Assembly: GCA_964200075.2 (NCBI GenBank)
Contig: CAXNAA020000567.1
Location: 1-20,117 of the forward strand
Length of the DNA: 20,117 bases
Direction: 5' to 3'
Origin: Sphacelaria rigidula
Taxonomy: Eukaryota > Phaeophyceae > Sphacelariales
Each line of letters opens with the position of its first letter. Position 1 is the stretch's first letter. The notes under the pieces are model-generated. The model was not told the DNA's origin, ran no database searches, and saw only the letters and a program-made list of their open reading frames with translations. Positions 1 through 8,630 of this stretch are shown piece by piece. Both the position numbers and the translations under genes were made by a program.

Positions 1-72
1 GGGGTAGGGACGGTGTCCCCGCTCCCAAGGCCTGCGTGCTCAATTGTTTAACTCATTAAGAAACAAAAAAAT

Positions 73-119
73 CCCCCCCCCCCCCCCCCCCCCCCCTCCT
101 CCTCCTCCTCCTCCTCCTC
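73..119 (+). repeat. C24 homopolymer followed by (TCC)n
   Basis: Twenty-four consecutive C are followed by about eight TCC units. The complementary strand is G-rich and could form quadruplexes. Open frames here read poly-proline or poly-glycine and are artefacts. Positions 120-450 show nothing recognisable. Confidence 0.97.
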
Positions 120-477
120 GGGTCTTTCCGCATTTTTACCCGGCCAGCCAACCAAGACAACATCAGCGAGCAAGGACACTTGGCAGCTCCAAGCGAAAAG
201 CAAAAACAACGAAAATGACGAAAACATATTGACAAACACAAAATCAAGGACGGCAAAGAGCAAAAATAGAAATATGAAGACAAGGAAGAATTAACATGAA
301 AAAACATCATGAAGCCAAACACAAAAAAACGCACGGACAAGAACAAAAAAATAACTGCTGACGTAGTTGCTTCGGGTGCCATCCGCGATGATGAATACCT
401 TTATAGAACCGCTAGACTCCAATGCCGAGCCTGACGTTTAAGGCTGTCTTCAACAGCATCTTGTCTCCCCCACAATG

Positions 478-790
478 TCACACGGTAGCGGCGTCGTACA
501 GCGTGGATTTGGCGATTTGGGTGGTCACCGAGGTGAAGTTTTTCATGCGTTCAGCAAAGCACCTTCCTTCGGCAGCCCCCCGTCCTTGTGGTTCCACACA
601 ACCTTCGTAACTACCTCACCGAGTAGTCTCGCCCCGGTATTCCCAAGACGTTCAAAGCGTTTGACCGCTAGTGTGGCGGGTTTGAAGTCACCCTGATCGA
701 AGGACACGTGTCTCTGGCGGACGTAGCGCACTATTTTTTGTGCGCCTCGAAGGTTGCGGCTACAGAGACGTCGATGGTGGCGCCTTCCCT
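478..790 (-). pseudogene. Decayed coding fragment, unknown family
   Basis: On the minus strand three coding-like pieces follow each other in different frames: GATIDVSVAATFEAHKK, then FDQGDFKPATLAVKRFERLG through KDGGLPKEGALLNA (stop at 543), then MKNFTSVTTQIAKSTLYDAA (stop at 478-480). The first frame change falls at an A-run, so an indel or a sequencing error could explain it. I do not recognise the protein. Mobile-element or viral origin is possible but not shown. Confidence 0.4.
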
Positions 791-1147
791 TTTTTCCCCC
801 CACGTCTGATTGCTCTCCTTCCTCGGGACGAGCCCGTTGTCTCAAGGGATCAATCACCTCATCTCTCACCCGGTACACGGCTCACATTTCGGTACCGTAT
901 CGCGGATTGCACTAGCACTCTCGTACCGCGTCGACTGTGGTCCAACAAACTCAGCCAAACATACTATTTTTTGCTACTCATATCCTCATGCTTTCACGAA
1001 CGGAAATCAGGTTTTTCCGAGAAACAAATCAAACGATAAGAAAACATTTGGCGGAAATGGAGAACCTGCGTTTTCCCCGCCCTTATGGTTTCACTTGCAT
1101 CATTGAGCCACCGGGGCGTGGCTCCTGATCTACGGATGCCCTCCCGG

Positions 1148-1330
1148 CTAAGGGTTGGCGCGTGTCACGTCGATCAGGAGGTTGAAAACGTCCCTAACTT
1201 CTTCCGCGGGGATGACCATGTCTATCCGGTAGTCCCTGTCCGCCGTGAAGAGGTCTCCGTCTTCCACCGTCTTCTTCTTTCTCACCCGCTTGAAAAGCAC
1301 CGCGGGTGACGACCAGCGACTGGTCTGGGT
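1148..1330 (-). pseudogene. Coding-like minus-strand fragment (~60 codons), unknown family
   Basis: One open frame includes LFKRVRKKKTVEDGDLFTAD and then YRIDMVIPAEEVRDVFNLL and ends at a TAG (1148-1150). The balanced, amphipathic composition looks like real coding sequence. It lacks a convincing start; a stop lies just upstream and the assembly gap is ~90 bases further. It may belong to the same decayed gene as 478-790, lying upstream of it on the same strand. Confidence 0.4.
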
Positions 1331-1416
1331 TCATTTAGTTCAAGGGTCGGACAAAGAATGATTCGTCTGGAAATTACTTGGTTTTAGGATACTTGATTCG
1401 AATCGTACGAATCAAT

Positions 1417-1426
1417 NNNNNNNNNN
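1417..1426. other. Assembly gap (10 N)
   Basis: Ten N bases mark a scaffold gap whose true size may not be 10. Confidence 0.99.
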
Positions 1427-2700
1427 GTACACGCAGCCCAGACACGTGGAATGGCGCAAAAGTTGCGTGGATACCCCTTGGATCAGCGGACAACTTTTTT
1501 CTCCCTTTCGGGCAATCAGGCCGAATAAATAGTAGATTTGGCGATTCGTAGTCGTGATGATTCGTCTTAACCGTGATTTAGTTGCCTGCTCTATGGTATA
1601 TGTGCGCGTAGCGGGCGGTGACGTCCATCGCGCCGCATGATGCCTAACTTCAAGGGCGTGTCCGGTAGAGTATACCCTAAACCTTTACTCTACTCAACAC
1701 GCCTTTGAACATCTTGTTGCGAAGTACGGCTCGAGGCCGAAGAACCTAGGGCTCCGTGAGTGCAAATTCTGGTGGGGGCATTGTCCTGGAGCGGTCGTAT
1801 GGTTGCCCTCTTTTTGTCCCCAGCGCCCCGTTCTCCAACATGCTGCGGTATCAACTTTCACTTTCTGAGGCGTTTCGCCCCTACGAAAAGGGTCGCCCGG
1901 GTCAGGTCATCGACGAATCGGGGGCAAGCTATCCAGCTGCAAACGCGGGGCCGCTACGTTGGCTTTGCGAAGGAGGTGACTCACCTTGCCCTGCAGGCGG
2001 TAGAGATTAGCACCGGGCGCAGCATCATATCCTCAGAGTAGGTGGATATGTGGTGGTGGTAGCAGTCCGCCCGCATTGTGTCACCTGTGGTTGCACCCGA
2101 CCACTCCTGGTGTCAGTACCGCCGCTTGCTGCTCCGTGCTAACCCCGCCTTGATAGGCTGAAGCCCGGAGGGTCCTTTTCAACGAATGTACCATTGTCGT
2201 ATGGGAGAGGTTGGCTCTTATCCACTCCTCTCGCGAGCATGACGGATCTGTTATGATCCGCGGTAGTATGCTACGAACCTGCTCACAGCTGAGGCGAGGG
2301 TGCTCCCCTTCGGGGTTGCGCACTGCTGTCTACGGTTCGCCGTAGTGCTATGATGTTTTCCAACATCCATATTCTGCCGTGATCGATCCGAGTGTAGGTC
2401 ATTTCCGATAGGTCCGTGTTTATCGCGTGTTCCAAGAATCAGGCAATTTTCAAGGCCCTTGACTGTGTGCCCATCAGCATAGCCGCTTGTTCGTCGGGTA
2501 TTCGCACCAGGAGGCAAGCCAGGTCATCTACCGGTTCTCCTCGACGGCTGTGACTCCGTGTTTCTGGACGCACTCGTCCGACCCGATCGGCGTGCCGACC
2601 GGTACCTTTCCAAGAGGTATCCTGTGGATGGAAATTTAGGTGAAAGCGCGTTGCGCGAAGGTAGCCACATCAAAGCTGACGAGAGCTACTCTCCCGCACC
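1427..2700. other. Region with weak minus-strand coding traces only
   Basis: Two minus-strand stretches look faintly coding: 1907-2020 (contains ANLYRLQGKVSHLLRKANV, ends in TGA) and 2081-2323 (80 codons, contains EGEHPRLSCEQVRSILPRI). Neither matches a family I know, and no motif, splice model or start supports either. They could be remnants of the same fossil element as the fragments at 478-1330. Confidence 0.25.
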
Positions 2701-2731
2701 TTTGTCTGGTCAGAATCCCCCCCCCCCACAC

Positions 2732-2904
2732 GAAAAAAATGGTCCTACAACGCCTGATGTGTGGGTTCAGGCTGCATGAAGCGCCTCACATGGGCGACAT
2801 TGGCGAGAACGAACCAAGCGTGGAAACCCCCAGCTGTTCGTTGTGCTCGGCATTTTCCATTTCCATTTACGTCAAGATTTTGCCTCCCCAAACCAGGCTA
2901 TCGT
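2732..2904 (+). repeat. Dispersed repeat, copy 1
   Basis: This is a diverged direct copy of 7335-7544. Shared landmarks in the same order are AAATGGT, TTCAGGCTGCATGAA, GCGACATTGGC, GAGCGTGG, TTTTGCCTCCCCAA and GGCTATCG. This copy lacks the right arm of the terminal hairpin that copy 2 has. Confidence 0.75.
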
Positions 2905-3630
2905 AGAAAGTGTCAACTATTTTAGAATGTTCCCCCGTTTGACGGAGTCCAAGGCATTATTAACATTATTTTCGTGAGGTTGGGAGTCCAGCGTTGACCG
3001 AGAGTGAGCTCTGTTATTTGCTCAAACTTGACCGATTTTTCATTTTTTGTGCGCTTTTCTTTGCCTGTAACACTGGCGTGTGCTTACAGCTACACGTCGA
3101 TATCCTGCTAAGGAATATCGAAGGCTTCAGCGGTGAACTACTACAGGGTTCGGAGCGGCATCTCGAAACTGAAGCTCTTTCATTCATTCATCGACCGTTT
3201 CTCACTCTCAATCGTATCCTGGATTCTCAATATCACGAAAACACTGTCTAGTGCAGTCGAGAACAACCAGCCAGTGACCCACCAGGTGATGCAACTTCGT
3301 GCACATCCCCATAATACCTACCCCACCGAACGCCGCCACGCCGAACTAGCTTTCCAACGAAGTCATCGCCTCTAATACTGGTCTATACTCCTTCATCATC
3401 CCCGCCGGCAAAGTACGTAGCATGGGAATCCCACACAAAACGGATGACACTTCGCACCAACCGCAGTGAGCCCGCTCTGCAGAAACAGTGCCCAGAACTA
3501 CGGCGGTAGGATATCAGACTGCTCCCTTGTACGCCGCCAAAGGGGGTCAATGGTGGCGCAAACCATCGCACGTGGAAGCGTTCAATGGGCATAGGGAAAA
3601 CGAAATCTTCTTAGGTATATATGCGTAATA
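2905..3630. other. No recognisable feature
   Basis: Short open frames on both strands have no motif, start context or splice support. I see no gene here. Confidence 0.4.
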
Positions 3631-3653
3631 CACACACATATATATATATATAT
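3631..3653 (+). repeat. (CA)/(TA) microsatellite
   Basis: A short CACACA run passes into alternating TA of about 14 bases. The following stretch to about 4200 shows nothing beyond AT-rich sequence near 4120-4145. Confidence 0.9.
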
Positions 3654-4202
3654 GTACCCGAAATAAGACCAGGTAGCTCTAACTTGATACTTGTCGGCTA
3701 CTTGTACTGAGCCGTATTCGGTTGGTTTAGCAGGTATCACAAGATCTCACCCGGGTGGCCGCCACCGAGTGGCGACAGGTGAGTAGAGGATATCGCGACG
3801 ACATGACGGCAGTCGTCGTGCACACTTCTTGCTTGTCCGAGAGAGGACCAAGCATCAAACAGCCAACACGAGGTACGAGAGAAATGAACACATAGTGCGG
3901 CAGACACGTCATTTCATCGTAGGAAAGTGAGGGGAACCCAGTCCGTCCGAGCAATACACTCACGTTGTATACCCTCGACTACTATCCAGTAACATATTTC
4001 TAGACTCCAGAAGCGATATGCGACTGAGAAACGGGTAGATAAGCAGGCTAAGCCTTGTTGAGTTTTTGAAAAAAAAAAAAGGAAATTGATCCCCAAATAT
4101 GAGTTCAATGATTGGATTACTGTTTTATTATATATTTTTTCTTGTGTATTTCTCGGGTTTTGTTTCTTGTTGGAAAAACCAAGTAAGTGTGGGTCACTGT
4201 AT

Positions 4203-4300
4203 ATTCATCTGCTGATTGATTGTGGTGATTGATCGTAGCATACTGCACTGATTGATCCACTACGAATTTCAGCCGCGGTCAACAAGACAGACATACCCAA
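4203..4300 (+). repeat. Possible dispersed repeat, related to 6575-6690
   Basis: Repeated GATTGATT motifs are followed by GATCCACTACGAA and ACATACCCAAGG. Positions 6575-6690 have GATTGATT, GATCCGCTACGAA and CGTACCCAAGG in the same order. Divergence is substantial. Confidence 0.4.
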
Positions 4301-4332
4301 GGTCAGCAGTCGGGTACACTTCCTATAGGACA

Positions 4333-4440
4333 CTGAAGAGAGGGGGAACTGACGGAAGAAGAAGAACAGAGTAAACTGGGAACAGAAACATATGGAAAAG
4401 GAACAGGAAAGGAAAATATAAAAAAACGAAACGCCAGGCT
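4333..4440 (+). repeat. Purine-rich low-complexity stretch
   Basis: The plus strand is strongly enriched in A and G (GAAGAAGAAG, GGAACAGGAAAGG). Confidence 0.6.
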
Positions 4441-4523
4441 AGGACCTGTTGCCAGTTTCGAGGAGGAAAGAAGCAAATGGCGAGCCCCTGCCGCATGGCT
4501 TTCAGGTAAGGATGTCGTACGTT

Positions 4524-4726
4524 CGCCCCGGTGGCTCAGTTGGTGAACGTCAAAACCTTCTGACGGCTGAGTCGTGGGTTCGAATCTCGGTGCAGTCACA
4601 CGAACTGGGATCTTTCCCTCACAATGCCCGACAGTGGAGAGCGACTATGTCGTGGGTACACAAAAATCGACTTCACGGTCGACGAGGGAAAGGGACTGCT
4701 GAATCCCTTTCGGGATATTAAAAAAA
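4524..4726 (+). mobile_element. tRNA-derived SINE-like element
   Basis: A tRNA-like head has an A box TGGCTCAGTTGG (4532-4543) and a B box GGTTCGAATCT (4577-4587) at tRNA-like spacing. The T stem and acceptor stem no longer pair well, so it is not a working tRNA. A ~115 bp unrelated body follows, then a small ATCCC-TTTC-GGGAT hairpin and an A-rich tail (4720-4726). Head, body and A-tail in this order are the layout of a SINE transcribed by RNA polymerase III. No clear target-site duplication was found. Confidence 0.55.
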
Positions 4727-4770
4727 GAAGGCAAGCGCCGCAGAAGAAAGGTAGAGCACTACTGTAAAAG

Positions 4771-4973
4771 AAACAAAAAAATCATGTGTTGATCTTTCTC
4801 CTGTGTGACCCCGGCTGATGCACCCACATATTATACCAAATGGTGTAGACTGGCGTCCAGCATAGATGGGATGACAACACACGCACACACACGAAGGTGA
4901 CCCAGAAAAGTACAGCATACTCCACGAAGTAGGTTGCGACTAAGCTGTTTGGGCAGGAATTCCATTCCACCAT
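4771..4973 (+). repeat. Tandem duplication, unit 1 (~203 bp)
   Basis: This unit is highly similar to 4981-5213. Landmarks are TCCTGTGTGACC, GGCTGATGCACCCACATA, ACCAAATGGTGTAGACTGGC, GATGGGATGACAACA and TAGGTTGCGACTAAGC. Its internal CA run is short and interrupted. Confidence 0.93.
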
Positions 4974-4980
4974 ATCACTA

Positions 4981-5085
4981 AAAAAAACAAAAAATATGTC
5001 TTGATCTTCCTCCTGTGTGACCCTGGCTGATGCACCCACATATACCAAATGGTGTAGACTGGCGTCCTGAATAGATGGGATGACA

Positions 5086-5135
<50 letters not shown>

Positions 5136-5213
5136 GAAGGCAACCCAGAAAAGGACAGCATACGCCACGAAGTAGGTTGCGACTAAGCTGTTTGGGCAGG
5201 AATTTCATTTCAC
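4981..5213 (+). repeat. Tandem duplication, unit 2 (~233 bp)
   Basis: This is the second copy of the 4771-4973 unit. The extra length is mostly the (CA)21 run at 5091-5132. Each unit starts with an A-rich segment, so each could be one insertion of a short element next to another. Confidence 0.93.
5091..5132 (+). repeat. (CA)21 microsatellite
   Basis: This perfect CA run lies inside unit 2 of the tandem duplication. Confidence 0.98.
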
Positions 5214-5250
5214 CAGCTCTGCAAGAGTGAGATACAAGCACCGATACGGC

Positions 5251-5359
5251 ATTGAGAAAAAAAGAAGAGGCTGAGAAGAGGCACAGAAGAAAAAAGAAGA
5301 GGAGGACAAGAGAGAAAGAGAGAAAGAGAGAAAGAGAAAGAGAGAAAGAGAAAGAGAAA
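5251..5359 (+). repeat. Polypurine (GA/GAAA) tract
   Basis: The tract is nearly all A and G, with 52 uninterrupted purines at 5308-5359 made of AGAGAAAG-type units. Such tracts can form triplex DNA. Leu/Ser-rich open frames on the other strand are artefacts of it. Confidence 0.92.
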
Positions 5360-5615
5360 TGATGGGGAGGACAAAAGATGAGAAGATGAAGTCAGAGACA
5401 AGGCACAATATGCACGGGAGGGTCATGTCACGGTAGAGGACAAAAAAATACTTCTCAGGTTTGAAGTGTTAGGAGCCCTATATCTCGAGCGAAAACACGA
5501 CTTATGAAATACGTGAGAACACGCCACGATCAGCGTATCAATCAGCTAGGGATCTCGAATGGATGCTAAAACAGGAATGTCCCGACCCGTAATCTTGTGT
5601 AGCTTTTGACTTCAT

Positions 5616-5654
5616 GAATCCCTCAATGAGTCCCTCAATGAATCCCTCAATGAG
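5616..5654 (+). repeat. Three 12 bp tandem repeats
   Basis: GAATCCCTCAAT, GAGTCCCTCAAT and GAATCCCTCAAT lie head to tail, followed by GAG. Confidence 0.95.
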
Positions 5655-5985
5655 GCACACATGCGCCCAAATGTGCAACCCCTACCGTGGCTTTCCTCAG
5701 GAATGAAGCAAGGACCATCGATAGATAGCGTAATACGCGAAAGAAATGGGCCAACAGCCGATGGGAATAGAACAGAGCCATGTCAGTTTCCGCACTACCT
5801 CCGCCCCGCCGGTCACCCCTGGTGAGGGGGCAGAACCGGCTACTCTCTCCATCATTCCCATCTAGGATTTCTAGCGTGGTGATACTACTGTTGTACTGCC
5901 AGCGATGACGGCAGTCTTTTTGGCAGCTTTCTGCGCAAAAGTATTTTTCTTGTGGCACAGGTCCGACTGACGTGGGCTTTGACAT
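5647..5985 (-). CDS. Open frame of 112 codons, doubtful
   Basis: The frame starts with ATG and contains YFCAESCQKDCRHRW, a small Cys/His cluster, then a hydrophobic stretch near residues 70-95. No known family is recognised and no promoter or splice evidence is seen. Its 3' end runs into the 12 bp repeats, which argues against a real gene. Confidence 0.2.
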   Translation of the reverse strand: MSKPTSVGPVPQEKYFCAESCQKDCRHRWQYNSSITTLEILDGNDGESSRFCPLTRGDRRGGGSAETDMALFYSHRLLAHFFRVLRYLSMVLASFLRKATVGVAHLGACVPH

Positions 5986-6271
5986 CGCCGCGCGTCCTCG
6001 AACCCCGCCTTCAAGTTCTCGAACCTAAGGTGCCGTTCGCACATGTTAGTAGCGGCACTCGTTGACCTTCATACGTAGACGAACCATACCTTAGTTCTCC
6101 CTTGGGTGAGAAAGCCCTCAGGGCATTCAGGTTCTCTTGGAGGCGGTCTCCCCGATGTTCGAGAGGTTGGCCAGTCTCATTGGTCTCTGTGCCGCCAACC
6201 GTCCGAACATGATGCGCTTGTTGTTGTTCGTTTGTTACGCGAACCTTGGTATCAAGCAGCCTGTCACACTT

Positions 6272-6460
6272 CGAACGACTCTTTAGCCCTGTTGTTCGAC
6301 CCGTATAGGAGTCAACTCGGGAGACAACGAAGACTCGGAGTCGACGGAGTCGACTTGAGTTGAAAAGCGGCGACGACTCAGAGCCGACTCGTACGAGAAA
6401 TATGGGGAAACACAACGACGAGTCCGACTTGAGTCATACAAGTCAGAGGGGAGAATCGGT
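6272..6460 (+). repeat. Degenerate ~44 bp minisatellite, left block
   Basis: Units beginning GACGACTCAGAGCCGACTC (6372) and GACGAGTCCGACTTGAGTC (6417) are 45 bp apart. More degenerate units with GAGTCGAC lie upstream. They match the consensus of the right block at 6857-7190. Confidence 0.75.
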
Positions 6461-6574
6461 ACAGTAGAGCTTCAGTGCGTGCAAGTCCCACGACTAAGAC
6501 TCGCAGTCGTAGGGGGCGTGAATGAAATGAAACACTCGTGTTGCATCAATAATACATGTATGTACACGAACTGT

Positions 6575-6690
6575 TTATTTAGCATAGATACAGTAGATTG
6601 ATTTATTGTTCGCTTGATTGGTCGTCTCACATGAAGCGATCCGCTACGAAGTCAGTCATAGTCATTATCCAAAAGACGGCCGTACCCAAG
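6575..6690 (+). repeat. Possible dispersed repeat related to 4203-4300, between the minisatellite blocks
   Basis: It shares GATTGATT, GATCCGCTACGAA and TACCCAAGG with the earlier copy. It sits inside the ~395 bp segment that splits the minisatellite. Confidence 0.4.
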
Positions 6691-6759
6691 GCGTGGAAAA
6701 CGGAAACACGTGACATAATGGAAACCCTTCCCGTTCGAATGGGAAAGCAACACGACTAA

Positions 6760-6783
6760 CAGCAGCAGCAGCAGCAGCAGCAG
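6760..6783 (+). repeat. (CAG)8 microsatellite
   Basis: Eight perfect CAG units occur. They read poly-Ala on the minus strand, but no gene context is seen. Confidence 0.97.
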
Positions 6784-6856
6784 CAACTGCAATGACAACA
6801 AATTCAGCATGACATGAGAACGCAAAAACACGACGAAACCCGTACCAATTACTTCG

Positions 6857-7190
6857 TATAATGAGTCGACTCAGAATCGACCCATCATGCGACCCCATTT
6901 GGAATTGACTCGGTCGACAGATACGGCGCAATCTAAAAACGAGGGGCTTGAGTTCAACCGAATGAAGGACGAGTCAGAGTCGACTCATACGCTCTGATTC
7001 GGAAAATGAGGGACGACCCTGCCTTGACTCATACGCTCTGATTCGGAAAATGAGGGACGACCCTGCCTTGGCTCATACGCCTCAACTCGGGGAGTGACGA
7101 CTCAGACTCGACTCGTACGACTAGATTCGAAGAATGGCAACGATCTCACAGTCGACTCATATGAGTCAATCACCGAGGATCAATTCGACG
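6857..7190 (+). repeat. Degenerate ~44 bp minisatellite, right block
   Basis: Units start at 6968, 7012, 7056, 7096 and about 7139, with spacing 44, 44, 40 and 43. The 7012 and 7056 units are nearly identical (GACGACCCTGCCTTG, CTCATACGCTCTGATTCGG). Most units carry GAGTCGACTC or close variants, which are palindromic. A diverged unit with GAGTCGACTCAGAATCGAC starts the block. Confidence 0.88.
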
Positions 7191-7334
7191 ACGACTTCGG
7201 CTCTCACGGCTTAGAGTCAGTCGTGGCCATTGGACGTATTTTTGGTGAGCAGTAGGGCTCAGCATCTCCACGGCACAGCGTTGGAGTGATGCCGCGAGAG
7301 TCCACCTCCGAACAAAACACACAAAACTGTCGCG

Positions 7335-7544
7335 AAGAAAATGGTTGTACAGCGCATGCATGATACCTGGTTTCAGGCTGCATGAAATACATCATCATAT
7401 ATGGATGAGCGACATTGGCTAGAACGATCCCGAGCGTGGGAGTTCCCAACTGCTCGGTGAGCTCTGTTTTTTTTTGTCGATCTGATTTTCATGTCCATTT
7501 TGCCTCCCCAACCCGGCCACTTTTTTGTTTGGGGAGGCTATCGC
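7335..7544 (+). repeat. Dispersed repeat, copy 2, with terminal hairpin
   Basis: This is a direct copy of 2732-2904. Near its end GCCTCCCCAA (7502-7511) and TTGGGGAGGC (7529-7538) form a perfect 10 bp stem with a 17-base loop. Copy 1 has the left arm only. Confidence 0.75.
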
Positions 7545-7778
7545 GGCACCAGTGGTTGGTGCATCTTTGTATTTTTTTTATTATGTTGGGCTGCTTCTTC
7601 TGCACCCGTACATATTTCGGGATTCGTCGCACCATGTGTACGTAGAAATAGAGAGGCATGCATGTTACGCTCGTCTTCGAGGATACAATGGTGGTCCGTC
7701 GGCGCAGCGTATGTCGAAGGAGAAGAGGAGTTTGGGTGGGGAAATCTGGTGGTGTCAGACCATGAAAATGGCAGGTGA
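7491..7778 (+). CDS. Open frame of 95 codons with a hydrophobic segment, doubtful
   Basis: The ATG at 7491 lies inside the dispersed repeat. A hydrophobic stretch (CIFVFFLLCWAASSAPV, residues ~28-44) resembles a membrane segment, and a later part reads coding-like (VGAAYVEGEEEFGWGNLVV). A GT (GGCAG|GTGATA) near 7772 could be a splice donor. No family is recognised. Confidence 0.22.
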   Translation: MSILPPQPGHFFVWGGYRGTSGWCIFVFFLLCWAASSAPVHISGFVAPCVRRNREACMLRSSSRIQWWSVGAAYVEGEEEFGWGNLVVSDHENGR

Positions 7779-7833
7779 TATATGTCTAGTGCTGAGACTT
7801 TTTCATATTTTTGTTGCGCGAATGGATTAAGCA

Positions 7834-8442
7834 GTGTTCATGACACCCGTCGTACAGGCCTTCCAACTCTCCTTCGACGTCGTCGTCCCCTCACTTTACC
7901 AGTTACATATAATACTTGATTGCCATTTTTGTATGTTGTACCCACTGCACACCTTCCACGTGGTATCGCGCGCGCACACACACGGAGATCGGCGATTTTT
8001 TCGTCAAGACGTCACAATAACCACTGCTGAGCCACCGATTTAGCGCTGATTGAGCAGCTCACTGCGGTTCTTATGACATCTGATCAAACGTCATCCCGGA
8101 TTTTGCTGTGATATCTTGACATACATTTCTTCTACCTTCTGGATGTCACCACGCGTGGTGCGGGTGGTCTTCCGACATATTATTATTATACTGCGTGCAT
8201 GCCCGCCATGTCGTCCGCTCTTAACATTATATATAGTATGTATCGAAGAAGCGAAATTTTGACACAACAGTATAGCAGTCCGGTATGCAACAACAGTAGT
8301 ACATTTCCCAAGGTACGCGTTCGCTCGTTCTGAGTCGCGGTATTAATTTGTTCTATATGCCCATGATGTGAGCCACGCGTGGTCTTGGAGAAACGAACGT
8401 TCTCTGTGCGTTTTTTTTTTCGCCACTCATTGGGCACCGCAG
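7834..8442. other. No firm feature; T-rich tract before a possible exon
   Basis: A 69-codon frame at 7834-8043 has no recognisable motif. A T-run at 8410-8420 followed by CACCGCAG makes a good 3' splice site for the segment starting at 8443. Confidence 0.3.
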
Positions 8443-8630
8443 ACCGTCTGGGTGCAGCGAAGAAGCTGACAGAAGGCTTGGCAGGGAATCTTAATGCTTT
8501 GATCGTCAGAGTGCGTCATGTGGGTCATACGCTTAATTTCCAAGTGAAGGCTGTAAATAATAGTGGTGGTGACCTACCGGATTTCGCACCCTTCCTGGCG
8601 GTCAGAGGGTTAATGGACAGCAACTACTAA
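8443..8630 (+). CDS. Possible 3'-terminal exon of an unknown gene
   Basis: A T-rich tract and CAG precede about 62 codons of coding-like sequence. The stretch includes LGAAKKLTEGLAGNLNALIV, VRHVGHTLNFQVKAVNN and a TAA at 8628-8630. There is no ATG, so upstream exons would be required. I could not find a phase-matched donor with confidence. It may also be a gene fragment. Confidence 0.35.

Noticed and set aside
44-382. Poly-proline or poly-glycine proteins on either strand
   Set aside because: They are translations of the C24/(TCC)n tract with no other support.
4526-4598. Functional tRNA gene
   Set aside because: The A and B boxes are good but the T stem and acceptor stem do not pair, and the sequence continues into a body with an A-tail; a SINE fits better.
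4718-5241. Overlapping minus-strand proteins with CVCVCV runs
   Set aside because: These are readings of the CA repeats inside the tandem duplication.
5205-5426. Ser/Leu/Phe-rich membrane-like protein on the minus strand
   Set aside because: The hydrophobic look comes from the polypurine tract read from the other strand.
6968-7185. CRISPR array
   Set aside because: The ~44 bp units abut directly with no unique spacers, and the window is eukaryotic.
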